NCBI RefSeq assembly: GCF_001625195.1
Contig: NC_054390.1
Coordinates: forward strand, 8,591,222-8,655,221
Direction of reading: 5' to 3'
Origin: Drechmeria coniospora
Taxonomy: Eukaryota > Ascomycota > Sordariomycetes > Hypocreales > Ophiocordycipitaceae
Length of the DNA: 64,000 bases
The notes under the pieces are model-generated. The model did no database searches, had not been told where the DNA came from, and was given only the letters and a program-made list of their open reading frames with translations. The number at the start of each line of letters is the position of its first letter. Positions within the stretch are counted from its first letter, which is position 1. A program made the translations under genes and the position numbers. Shown here in pieces: positions 33,301-40,635 of the stretch.

Positions 33301-36300
33301 ACCAGGCACATCAACAATTCTTCCATCCTCTGGATGTACTACTGGGTGCATTACATCTATTATTGTTACCCAAACTGGGGCCATTACAACTATTACTACC
33401 CCAGGTTCAATAGCTGGAACCACAACAATTCTGCCATCAGCCGGTTGTATTACAAGCTGTACTACAAGCGTGGTTGTTACCGTTACTGGCGGATTGGTTA
33501 CTGAAACAACTCTCGGCTCTATACCAGGCATATCAACAATTCTTCCATCCTCTGGATGTATTACTGGGTGTATTACATCTATTATTATTACTCAAACTGG
33601 GGCCATTACGACTATTACTACTCCAGGTTCAGTAGCTGGAACTACAACAATTCCACCATCTGCAGGTTGTGTTACACGCTGTACTACGACTGTAATTATT
33701 ACAGTAACTGGTGGAATTGTAACTCAAACAACATTCGGATCAATCCCTGGTACATCTACGATTATGCCTCCTTCTGGATGCGTAACAAGTTGCATTACAT
33801 CCATCGTTGTTACTCAACCTGGTGGGATTACAACCATTACAACTCCCGGTCCGGTGGCTGGTACCTCAACAAAGCCGCCGTCACCGGGATGTGTTACAAG
33901 CTGTACTACAAGCATTATTATTACCTATACTGGTAGAATTGTTACAGAGACAACTCTTGGCTTCTCGCTCGGTACATCCACAATTCTTCCTCCCTCTGGG
34001 TGTATTACTGGCTGTATTACGTCTATCATTATTACACAAACTGGCGCAATTACCACCATTACCACCCCTGGTTCTGTGTCAGGTACTACAACAATCCACC
34101 CACCATCAGGCTGTGTTATTAGCTGTACAACAAGTGTTATTATTACTATACCGGGCGCAATCACGACCATAACAACTCTAGGATCTATGGCTGGTTCTTC
34201 AACAATTGTACCAGTGTCCGACTGTATTGGCTGCACGACAAGTATCATCATTACACAACCAGGTGTTCTTATAACAGTCATTACCACTGGCCCTGTAGTG
34301 GGTACGACAACAATTCCGCCGCGCTCTGGCTGTGTCCTGAGCTGTACGACAAGTGTCATTATAACTGTTACAGGTGGAATTGTAACAGAAACAACCATTG
34401 GTTCAACTCCTGGCACGTCTACAATTCTTCCGCCGTCGGGATGCATTACTGGCTGCATTACATCTATTGTTATCACTCAAACAGGTGGTATTACAACTAT
34501 TACTACGCCAGGTTCTGTTCCCGGTACTACAACAATCTTACCACCAGTGGGTTGTGTAGCAAATTGCACCACAAGTGTTGTTGTCACCGTAACAGGTGCA
34601 ATTGCCACTGTAACAACTTCAGGACCAGTCGCCGGTACAACTACAATCAATCCAGCTTCTGACTGTATTTCTGATTGTACTACAAGTGTCATTATTACTC
34701 AGACTGGCGCCATCACGACTGTTACAACAGTGGGATCAATAGCTGGCACTACAACAATACCACCAGCCGCTGGATGTACCCTTGGCTGTACTTCCAGCGT
34801 CATTGTTACTATAACTGGTGCAATTATTACCATAACAACTCCAGGATCGGTCGATGGTACAACAACAATCACCCCGGCATCTAATTGCCTCCGGGATTGT
34901 ACTACAAGCGTAATCATAACTCAACCAGGTGTCATAACTACCATTACAACGCTTGGATCAATAGTTGGCACTACAACCTTATCACCATCCGCTGGTTGTA
35001 CACGTAGCTGTACAACCAGTGTCATTGTTACTATAACTGGTGCATTCATCACTGTAACAACTCCAGGTTCAGTTGCTGGTACAGAAACAATCACACCTGC
35101 CTCTAGCTGTATTAAGAGCTGTACTACAACTGTTATCATCACTCAACCAGGTGTTATTACTACCATTACAACCCCTGGTTCCATAGCTGGCACGACAACA
35201 ATACCTCCAGTTGCTGGATGCATCCTTGGTTGCACCACGAGAGTTATTGTTACCATCCCTGGCTTTATTGTCACTCGAACCACTCTTGGCTCTGCTCCAG
35301 GATCATTAACAATTCCGCCATCGCCTGGATGTATTTCGAGCTGCACTACGAGTATCATCATCACGGTCACGGGTGAAGTTGTAACCATTACAACTCCAGG
35401 GTCGGTGTTTGGTACCACCACCATTACACCAACAGCTGGTTGCGTTGTTAGCTGCATTACAAGGGTAATTATTACAGAACCCCCTGATGTCGTTATCACT
35501 TCAACCGTAGTTGGACAAACAGCGACCGCATGCACAATCCCCCCGGTATCCGACTGTACTCGCCCTTGTACTACGAGCATTATTGTTGTTACAGTCCCAG
35601 CAGATGTTGCTATTACTTCCACGGTGAGTGGACAAACACGCACCACATCGACTATTCATCCATTATCAGATTGCATACATCCTTGTACAACAAGAGTTAT
35701 TATAGTTACAGTACCTCCTGATGTGGCCGTAACAACATCCGTCACTACTGGTACAGTTCCCGGCACAACTACTATTTTACCATCATCTGGGTGTATACAT
35801 CCATGTACTACTAGAATTATCATTACTCGGCCCGTTGATACGGTTGTTACAACAACGGTAACTGGGTCAGTATTCCGAACTTCGACTATTCCGCCATTAT
35901 CTGGATGCACGCCTCCGTGCACGACAAGTGTTGTCATCATGTTGCCCGCTGATACAGCAGTTACAACCACTGTAACCGGGTCATTGCATGGCACCACCAC
36001 CCTCACACCACCAGCCGACTGCACACATCCGTGTACCACAACTGTTATTGTTACCACCATAAGTGTACCGGTAGGCGCTTGTGAAACTATAGCTCCAACA
36101 TGCATTCCACTTGGAGCAGGTCGATTAAATGTTGATTTGTATACCAATATTTACGCCGATGTTCCAAATCAGGTGGGATATTACTCGAATATTGAAGGCG
36201 TAGGAGTATCACCGGATTACTACATGTCTAAATCTCGACTGAATCACGGTACGACAGATACTATGATTGTTCCCTTTGTCGCGCGACCAAGTGTTGGCTG

Positions 36301-36706
36301 TGTCCAATTTGAAACGGAGATGATATATTGCCCTGGAGTTACTTTCACATTTGGTGGAATGGTTATTGATGCAAACAATTATACCCTCGTCTTCAGTGGC
36401 TATTTTAAACCGCCAACCACTGGTAATTACACAATTTGTGAGTATGCGGACGAGGTTGACTTTTTTTATATTGGGGAGGCTGCATTCCCGTGTGATCAAC
36501 CGTTGAACCCACCCTTTGGGGCTTTAAGCTCTCAATTTGAACAATCGACGAGATGTACGTCATACTACTTTGTTAAAGGATTTTATTATCCTATTCGTTC
36601 AGTTTTTGCAAATTATGGCCTTCCTACACAGAACACTATTACAGTTGATCCCGGTGATGGTTCAAACTTGAACATGACGAACTACATCTATGCTGCTTCC
36701 TGTTAA
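24347..36706 (+). CDS. Giant secreted repeat adhesin with C-terminal GLEYA-like domain
   Basis: 4119 residues in one uninterrupted exon. Residues 1-18 form a signal peptide (MRLILFLSIIFYQVCYSA). A non-repeated region with six Cys follows, to about residue 82. Roughly 100 tandem units of 37 residues then run to about 3915, with consensus G-[ST]-x-P-G-T-[ST]-T-I-x-P-P-S-G-C-x3-C-T-T-S-I-I-V-T-x-T-G-x-I-x-T. The last six or so units diverge (GCIHPCTT, DVAITSTV). Residues about 3925-4119 resemble a GLEYA/PA14 lectin-like domain: YTLVFSGYFKPPTTGNYTIC, FFYIGEAAFPC, YYPIRSVFANYG. Known GLEYA and flocculin-like proteins are fungal surface adhesins that bind glycans, so attachment to host or cell surfaces is the likely role. 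No GPI signal is seen; the protein ends NYIYAASC. Thr/Ser density predicts heavy O-mannosylation. The gene is AT-rich and has GC-poor codons unlike the housekeeping genes. Confidence 0.9.
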   Translation: MRLILFLSIIFYQVCYSAAREDTDCMNGIVYVEVQPLDFVCSHDSAAKSSIIRYCPMHTASIKSILLILSRSYTSCPPIVKITTLTIPGPKAGTTTIPPPFGCTENCISIIVATTPTISILTETTLGPVPGTSTIHPPISCSEYCITSIIITTTARIQTHTTIGPVPGISTIHPQPGCISNCIKSIIVTVTGGAVTETTLGQAPGTSTILPLPGCTENCSTRIIVTVTGSAITESTLGPSPGTSTILPPPGCTENCVTRIIVTVTGGTISETTVGPMPGTLTILPLPECTENCATRIIITVTGGNITETTSGLAPGTSTIFPRPGCTENCITRVIVTVTGGAITETTLGPTLGTTTILPLPRCTENCTTRIIVTVTGGTETETTLGPVPGTSTILPLPGCIENCITRVIVIVTGGTITETTLGPALGTSTLLPPSGCTKNCMTKIIFTVTGSAVTETTLGPTPGTSTLPPPPGCTENCITKIIVTVIGSAITQTTIGPTPGTSIVLPPPGCSTGCITTIIITETGYIETVRTPGSVPGTSTILPFPGCANGCTTRIIITVTGGILTETTIGPIPGTVTIQPSSECITGCLTRVIVTKTAGILTVFTPGPTAGTTTIPPPLGCIIDCTTKIIITIPGSVTIESTLGPVPGITTIAPPPGCLTDCITRVVVTDTGVLETLLTFGPISGTSTILPPRGCIISCTTRVIITTTGSVFTDTGVLTTVITLGPTAGTTTIQPPPGCITSCTTTVIVTITGRVVTKTTIGPNIGASTILPPPGCITSCTTSIIVTVTGVLITETTIGPSSGVSTVLPSSGCISDCTTRVIITEPGFITTRTTLGPSAGTTTVQPPPGCVTSCTTTIIVTETAGMTTITSLGPTPGTSTVLPPSGCMVGCITTIVVTKTSGFKTITTTGSVPGTTTVLPPSGCITSCIGSVIITVTGDVITRTTLGPTPGTSTVLPPSGCVVGCITTVVVTETGGFKTITTIGSIPGTTTVLPPSGCITSCIGSVIITVTGDVITRTTLGPTPGTSTVLPPSGCTIGCVATVIVTETGGYTTVTTIGSVPGTSTIPPNVGCVVGCITTIIITKTGGITTATTIGSFAGTTTIPPPLGCTSSCTTSIVITITGGIVTKTTIGSMPGTLTIMPPSGCLTGCTTSIIITKVGTITTIFTTGSVAGTTTITPPVGCISGCTTSIIVTATGEVLTKTTLGSTPGTSTIFPPTGCIARCITSIIVTHTGAITTITTPGSVAGTTTILPPLECVAGCTTSVVITVTGGIVSQTTLGSTPGTSTILPSSGCITGCMTSIIITETGSITTITTLGSVAGTTTMSPPSGCTTSCITRVVITETGNIVTMTTLGPQPGTTTIPPSLGCIIRCTTSVIVTITGRIVTQTTIGSLPGTSTIIPPSGCLTGCITSIIITQTRAITTMTTTGSVAGTTTIPPAAGCITLCTTSVIVTVTDGIVTKTTLGSTPGTSTVLPPSMCSTGCITSIIVTETGAITTITTPGSVAGTATILPSTGCNTSCTTSIIVTVTGGIVTQTTHGSTPGISTILPPSGCITSCLTSIIITQTGNIVTITTPGSVAGTTTIPPSIGCSTSCTTRVVITVTGVIVTQFTFGPTPGTWTILPSSGCITSCTTSIIVTETGDIVTITTPGSAAGTSTILPPLGCIASCTTSIIVTVTGEIITENIIGSTPGTSTILPPSGCIKSCTTSVVVTVTGGLVTQTTLGSILGTSTILPSSGCITGCITSIIITQTGAITTITTPGLIVGTTTILPSAGCVTRCTTSIIVTITGRIVTQTTLGSTPGTSTILPPSGCITGCITSIIVTQTGAITTITTPGSIAGTTTILPSAGCVTRCTTSIIVTITGRIVTQTTLGSTPGTSTILPPSGCITGCITSIIVTQTGAITTITTPGSIAGTTTIPPSAGCVTSCTTSVVVTVTGGLVTETTLGSIPGTSTILPSSGCTTGCITSIIVTQTGAITTITTPGSIAGTTTILPSAGCITSCTTSVVVTVTGGLVTETTLGSIPGISTILPSSGCTTGCITSIIVTQTGAITTITTTGSIAGTTTILPSTDCVTPCTTSIIVTITGRIVTQTTFGSTPGTSTILPSSGCITGCITSIIVTYTGAITTITTPGSIAGTTTILPSTDCVTPCTTSIIVTITGRIVTQTTFGSTPGTSTILPSSGCITGCITSIIVTYTGAITTITTPGSIAGTTTIPPSAGCVTRCTTSIIVTVTGRIVTQTTLGSTPGTSTILPPSGCIIGCITSIIVTQTGAITTITTPGSIAGTTTIPPSAGCVTSCTTSVVVTVTGGLVTQITLGSIPGTSTILPSTGCITGCITSIIITQTGHIVTITTPGSAAGTTTISPPPGCIASCTISVVITVTGETRTQTTLGSIPGTSTILPSSGCITGCITSIIITQTGAITTITTPGSRAGTRTIPPSAGCVTRCTTSIIVTVTGRIVTQTTLGSTPGTSTILPPSGCITGCTTSIIVTQTGAITTITTPGSIAGTTTIPPSAGCVTSCTTSVVVTVTGGLVTQTTFGSIPGTSTILPSTGCITGCITSIIITQTSHIVTITTPGSAAGTTTISPPPGCIASCTISVIITVTGETRTQTTLGSIPGTSTILPSSGCFTSCTTFIVITQTGRIITITTPGSVAGTTTILPSAGCVRSCTTSVVVTVTGGLVTQTTLGSTPGTSTILPSSGCITGCITSIIVTQTGAITTITTPGSIAGTTTIPPSAGCATSCTTSIIVTVTGRIVTQATLGSTPGTSTILPSSGCLTSCTTFIVITQTGRIITTTTPGSVAGTTTILPSAGCVRSCTTSVVVTVTGGLVTQTTLGSTPGTSTILPSSGCITGCITSIIVTQTGAITTITTPGSIAGTTTIPPSAGCVTRCTTSIIITVTGRIVTQTTLGSTPGTSTILPPSGCITGCITSIIVTQTGAITTITTPGSIAGTTTIPPSAGCVTSCTTSVVVTATGGLVTETTLGSIPGTSTILPSSGCTTGCITSIIVTQTGAITTITTPGSIAGTTTILPSAGCITSCTTSVVVTVTGGLVTETTLGSIPGISTILPSSGCITGCITSIIITQTGAITTITTPGSVAGTTTIPPSAGCVTRCTTTVIITVTGGIVTQTTFGSIPGTSTIMPPSGCVTSCITSIVVTQPGGITTITTPGPVAGTSTKPPSPGCVTSCTTSIIITYTGRIVTETTLGFSLGTSTILPPSGCITGCITSIIITQTGAITTITTPGSVSGTTTIHPPSGCVISCTTSVIITIPGAITTITTLGSMAGSSTIVPVSDCIGCTTSIIITQPGVLITVITTGPVVGTTTIPPRSGCVLSCTTSVIITVTGGIVTETTIGSTPGTSTILPPSGCITGCITSIVITQTGGITTITTPGSVPGTTTILPPVGCVANCTTSVVVTVTGAIATVTTSGPVAGTTTINPASDCISDCTTSVIITQTGAITTVTTVGSIAGTTTIPPAAGCTLGCTSSVIVTITGAIITITTPGSVDGTTTITPASNCLRDCTTSVIITQPGVITTITTLGSIVGTTTLSPSAGCTRSCTTSVIVTITGAFITVTTPGSVAGTETITPASSCIKSCTTTVIITQPGVITTITTPGSIAGTTTIPPVAGCILGCTTRVIVTIPGFIVTRTTLGSAPGSLTIPPSPGCISSCTTSIIITVTGEVVTITTPGSVFGTTTITPTAGCVVSCITRVIITEPPDVVITSTVVGQTATACTIPPVSDCTRPCTTSIIVVTVPADVAITSTVSGQTRTTSTIHPLSDCIHPCTTRVIIVTVPPDVAVTTSVTTGTVPGTTTILPSSGCIHPCTTRIIITRPVDTVVTTTVTGSVFRTSTIPPLSGCTPPCTTSVVIMLPADTAVTTTVTGSLHGTTTLTPPADCTHPCTTTVIVTTISVPVGACETIAPTCIPLGAGRLNVDLYTNIYADVPNQVGYYSNIEGVGVSPDYYMSKSRLNHGTTDTMIVPFVARPSVGCVQFETEMIYCPGVTFTFGGMVIDANNYTLVFSGYFKPPTTGNYTICEYADEVDFFYIGEAAFPCDQPLNPPFGALSSQFEQSTRCTSYYFVKGFYYPIRSVFANYGLPTQNTITVDPGDGSNLNMTNYIYAASC
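24590..36090 (+). repeat. 111-bp tandem array with 222-bp higher-order unit
   Basis: Each 37-residue unit is 111 bp. From about 28,000 to 33,700 units alternate as A (GCITGCITSIIVTQTGAITT) and B (AGCVTRCTTSIIVTVTGRIV), so the homogenised period is 222 bp. Exact offsets can be read: the block at 29681 recurs at 29903 (222), the block at 31381 at 32047 (666), and the block at 30121 at 33229 (3108 = 14 x 222). The outer units at both ends are much more diverged from one another. Confidence 0.9.
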
Positions 36707-37536
36707 AGGAGAGCTTTAAGTTACAATACACTATTATTTACCGTATGCTACTACTATTATTTTGGACGTGTACAGCTGCACCCTCAGTTCGATGTGATGT
36801 TCTATCTCTCTTTTAGCTAGCGCATATCTGTCATACCTATATATGGTTTGCTCATCAATAGGAATATTGCGGTGCTCTTCAATGAGCAACTTAAATGTCA
36901 GTGAAGCAAAAGTCGACATCCTGCTTAGGCTCCGGTTCTCTGCTGCTGTAATATGGGTAACTTGATGATTCCAAATAGCGGTTCAGTTGATGGGATTCGG
37001 TCGAAAGCGCCAGTGGAAGACCTTGGTAATTCTTCGCCGCGCGTGAAGTACCTCAACGATGGAGGTTGTTTGTTGTATGCCCGAAGTGGCGATGTTGATT
37101 GACAAAGCAGGATACGATCCCCTGCTTCCAACGCGAAAGCCATGTATCGTAACAGTAGTGTACAGCTGCAAGCCGGTGGCGTCCTGGAATCTTGAAGCGA
37201 TGTAGAAGTAGACGACGAGATAGCTATTTGTATCTTCTGCCTTTATTATTTCGTTCCACTCTGTAAGGAATTATCGAAACTCGGGTGCCCGTATAACTCC
37301 AAATTTCGAAGCCATTGGGAATAATTGCTCGCATTCCTGCAACAAGCCTATGGCTAACGTACCAAGAGTCTGGAGCAAGTCAGTACAACTTTCAGGTTCG
37401 AAAAAGCTACTTGACGCCTTGAGTAATGCAACACCGCGATCCGTAACAGTCATCTTTGGAAATGGAAAACATTCCTTCGTACAATGATAGTGAACGGCCG
37501 GCGTGAATCATCCTGTGGCCCAAGATCACCGGCGCC
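36707..37536. other. Region downstream of the adhesin, no firm gene
   Basis: Short minus-strand frames (60-72 codons) at 36925-37171 and 37271-37453 show no motif, and I see no splice arrangement linking them. The first 100 bp will contain the adhesin terminator; no canonical AATAAA is obvious. Confidence 0.5.
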
Positions 37537-38070
37537 ATGGTGAACACACACGGAACTCAGGCTCGAGGTAACGAAAACTCGACGACCGGCCGCAACTCAG
37601 ACGGTGCTGTCGACAGGTACTCGCCGACCACATCAGGAAGCAACTACGAACCTAGCGGTATTCAAGGGTTCGTCGTGGCGACCACGTGTAGAGCAGCAAA
37701 CGGGATTGGCCATCGACTCAACCAAAGTTCGATGGGCCAAGACGAGTAAAAAGAGGGGTACTCGTAATAGTCCTTTGTCCTGATGTGGCACATCTATTCT
37801 CCAAGAATCGGAGCAATTACAGAATTTCGGCTCACCATGAGCTCCGCGCCGGTGTGGGCGTCGGTTTCAAGGCTGTCCCGTCGCCATTCGTAGCCCATGC
37901 CGGCATCACTATACGCGACGAAGACGGAGAGGCTTTTGGAACGGGAGCTCAAGGCGACCCGAGCAGAGCGAGGCCGGCTGACGGAGGAACTCTACGAGAC
38001 AAGAGTGGACTACAGACCGCGAAATCCTGGTCCGCCGTTGCCTGGATATATTGAGCTCCATCCATTTTCA
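37537..38070 (+). mobile_element. Probable transposon remnant containing the 37655-37940 repeat
   Basis: A 70-codon frame (MVNTHGTQARGNENSTTG) ends inside the repeat shared, inverted, with 11138-11424. After it a Glu/Arg-rich coiled stretch can be read in another frame (LERELKATRAERGRLTEELY, ending VANR at 38085). Breaks in frame and the repeated core suggest a decayed element, but no transposase, reverse transcriptase or terminal repeat identifies its class. Confidence 0.4.
37655..37940. repeat. Dispersed repeat, inverted copy of 11138-11424
   Basis: It reads as the reverse complement of the earlier copy over about 280 bp (GGTATTCAAGGGTTCGTCG, AACGGGATTGGCCATCGA, CCCATGCCGGCATCAC). The two copies lie near the two ends of the AT-rich island. 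Confidence 0.75.
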
Positions 38071-38239
38071 GTGGCCAATCGGTAAGGACAGACGTAATTA
38101 ATCAGCGAGGCAATTGGGTCGAACGCATTCGGCCCAGGTCGAAGCGCTGCTCTAGGTAGCGATCCATCGAGGGCAAATACCAACAAGAGTCCTTTCTTTC
38201 ACTTCGCCGCAGGGACTGGGTTACATCAACCTTCATGTC

Positions 38240-38835
38240 CGTAGCAAGCCCTAGCTGCACTCGAAGGCAGGCGAACGAGCGGCCTATTTCGTGAGCTGCC
38301 TCGGCTGCGACCTAATGACGCAACAAAGATCAGTCCGCACCGGCCGACGGCGGCTGAGCGGCTTTACTTTCTACCCCTGATTGCTCTGACGGAGACCTAC
38401 ATGACCATCAAGATTACCGAAAGAGGAGATGCCGTAGTATGTCGCTCCGCCGTTGCTCTTTTGGGTTCAGCATTGATCCTTAACACAGGCGAGCAGTGCA
38501 ATGGGGAGAGAGCGACTCTATACTCTGCTACCCCTACAGACCTGCATACAGCTGCATGTATATCCCAGAAACAATCAACTGCAGCATATATATATACTTA
38601 TACGGTACATACATGTATACGTAATGACAAGTACCTTGTACGACAGGTAATAGTCGTCGGCTTACGGAACGGGGTAATTTCCAGCGGCTTCCGCATATCC
38701 GCCAGGGGTCTCTCTAGCATCGGCGGTAACCAGCTGACAGGGCCTCGCAAAGGCACTAGGAGCCTGTGATGTCGCCCGGTCAGTGGCTGGGTATATCACT
38801 ACATACCAAGCACCGTAGCCTTCGATCCAGGTACA
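38240..38835. repeat. Segmental duplication, right copy, part 1
   Basis: Direct copy of about 963-1565. It contains the same GGCCGACGGCGGCTGAGCGG and CCGCCAGGGGTCTCTC landmarks with many C-to-T and G-to-A changes. At about 38835 it passes straight into Nudix exon 2 sequence, a junction absent from the left copy. Confidence 0.8.
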
Positions 38836-39611
38836 ACTGCGCCCGAGGGCGTCTTGCTATCAGAGCACGCCAACATAGCCTCCCAGCAGGCCATCGATGC
38901 CGCTATCCCTACGGAGTATAAGGGATGACTCTCCATCGCTCGCCGGGACGCATAGCGAGTACTGCTGCGTTATCGGCGCCTGTAACTCAATCTATATCGA
39001 GAGCTATTATACCGCCTCCCTCTTTGGTATTGCTGCCTGTAGCCCCCATCTTACCTGCTTCGTCCGCTCGGCCACACTGTCTCCGCCTCGGCAGGGCCAG
39101 CCGCAGCGCGACGAGATGAAGATTTAGGTCACCCGCTGCAGCTGATACCTCTACATATTCCCCAGCATGCTCGAGGGAGTACGACCACCGGCGGCCTCTG
39201 GTCCAGGGACAGCCCGCTCGACTGCATTATCGCCGAAGCGGTCAAGGAGGCATCCCTACCGCCCGAGCTTGTACGCTCGTCGGTACGGAGCGCGGGCGTT
39301 ATCACGGTAACCTCTCGACCCGCGACCCGCGCTCCGAACTGTTTACTCCGAAGTCCTCTACGTCTACGACCTTGAGCTCGCCAATAATGTCATCATGAGG
39401 CCTGGCGACAATGAGGTCGACGAGTTCGTCTTTATAGGCTGCGACAAGGTCCGCTGCCGTATCGTCACCGGCGAGTTTAAGCGCCGTCCTGGTGGATTTC
39501 CTTATGCGTCACGGCAAGATTATGCCCGAGCACGAGCCGGACCACGTCGACCTCTGCGTAAGAAGGGTGAGGGGACAGCTGCCGGTGCCCATAACGTCGG
39601 ACGAGCCGTAA
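38836..39611 (+). pseudogene. Nudix (DUF4743-type) pseudogene, decayed copy of the gene at 4530-5625
   Basis: Sequence follows Nudix exon 2 from APEGV-LSEHAN to the terminal stop (TGA in the parent, TAA here). Exon 1 and the first 50 or so residues of exon 2 are absent, because the duplication junction lies upstream of this point. Lesions include an in-frame TGG to TAG change at about 39125, a further stop (TGA) about 20 bases on, an insertion near 38915, and small deletions in the region of the parent's FKPNVCAV. Most substitutions are transitions, frequently at CpG or CpA. It is not expressible as a Nudix enzyme. Confidence 0.88.
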
Positions 39612-40635
39612 CGAGTGACGGTAGCGCCACGACGCATATAGGAGAGTTTATGGCAGATGGATCATCGAGGAGGATCCTAGGGGTTGAGGAGGAAAAACTT
39701 TATTATGGATTCGGTAATTAGTAATAATAGAGCATGGACGGATGGATACTTGCGGCTTTAGTAATACCTGCACATGATTCCGCACAGTGCGTACTGTATG
39801 ACAAGTAGACTTGCAGGCACATGTACACCTAGAAATACATGTACATGCACACGTGCGGAGTACAGTAGATGTACAACAACAGTACAGTACGAGAACTTGT
39901 GCTTTGCCTACCTACATAGTACCTCCACCTCCTTACTGCTTGTTTACTACGGAGCGCCTTGCTCCCATTCCCATAAGCATCTCTCTGGAGGCAACGTCTC
40001 AACGCAGGTGCAACCGCTTCTGCCACCAGCGACGGAATAGTGAACTTGAAAGGAGTCTCTCTCGCCACGCTGCAACGACGACAAGTCAGGCCAAGCCAAG
40101 CCAAGTTCGCAAGGGAGGTGAACTCGGTAATTACGACGGATTACTACGGAGTAATTACACCTACTTTCACCGTGGATGAGCATAGCACCGTACAAGTACA
40201 TGTACTTACATGTACAAGCACACCCGCCCGCAAGTACAACTACCAGCACACCCGCAAGTACAGGTACTGGAATAGGTCCTGTATACTCACGTAAGTACAC
40301 ACGTGTCGCCTAGGCACTTAATACGGAGTACCTGCAGGTATGGGTACTGCAAGTCTGTGTAAGTACACCTACTTGTAGGTCGGTGCACTCCGTAATTATA
40401 CTGTACTCTACTTAATAGCACGGCGTATTGCTGTACTCCGTACTCCGTACTCCGTACATTATTATTACATGTTCGGAGTACTCCGTACTGCGTACTGCAT
40501 CTCGAATATGTACAGTACTTACTAGCAAGTGCCTGCCCTGTACGGAGTATTTACATGATACATGATACTTGTTACTGCTTGTATGAACGTGTACGTGCAA
40601 ACACTAACACGAGAACCCGACCACACTCTCCCTAC
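39612..40635. repeat. Segmental duplication, right copy, part 2
   Basis: Direct copy of 5626-6822, including the GTAC-rich tract and GCCAAGCCAAGCCAAG. A (GTACTCC) run at 40436-40460 is the complement-type equivalent of the GTACGGA run in the left copy. No coding content. Confidence 0.78.

Noticed and set aside
27673..33936. Plus-strand Tyr/Asn-rich open frames in another register of the adhesin array
   Set aside because: They are out-of-frame readings of the same 111-bp unit, with composition dictated by the sense repeats.
24590..36090. CRISPR-like interpretation of the regular repeats
   Set aside because: The organism is eukaryotic, and the periodicity is a coding tandem repeat with conserved residues and no spacers.
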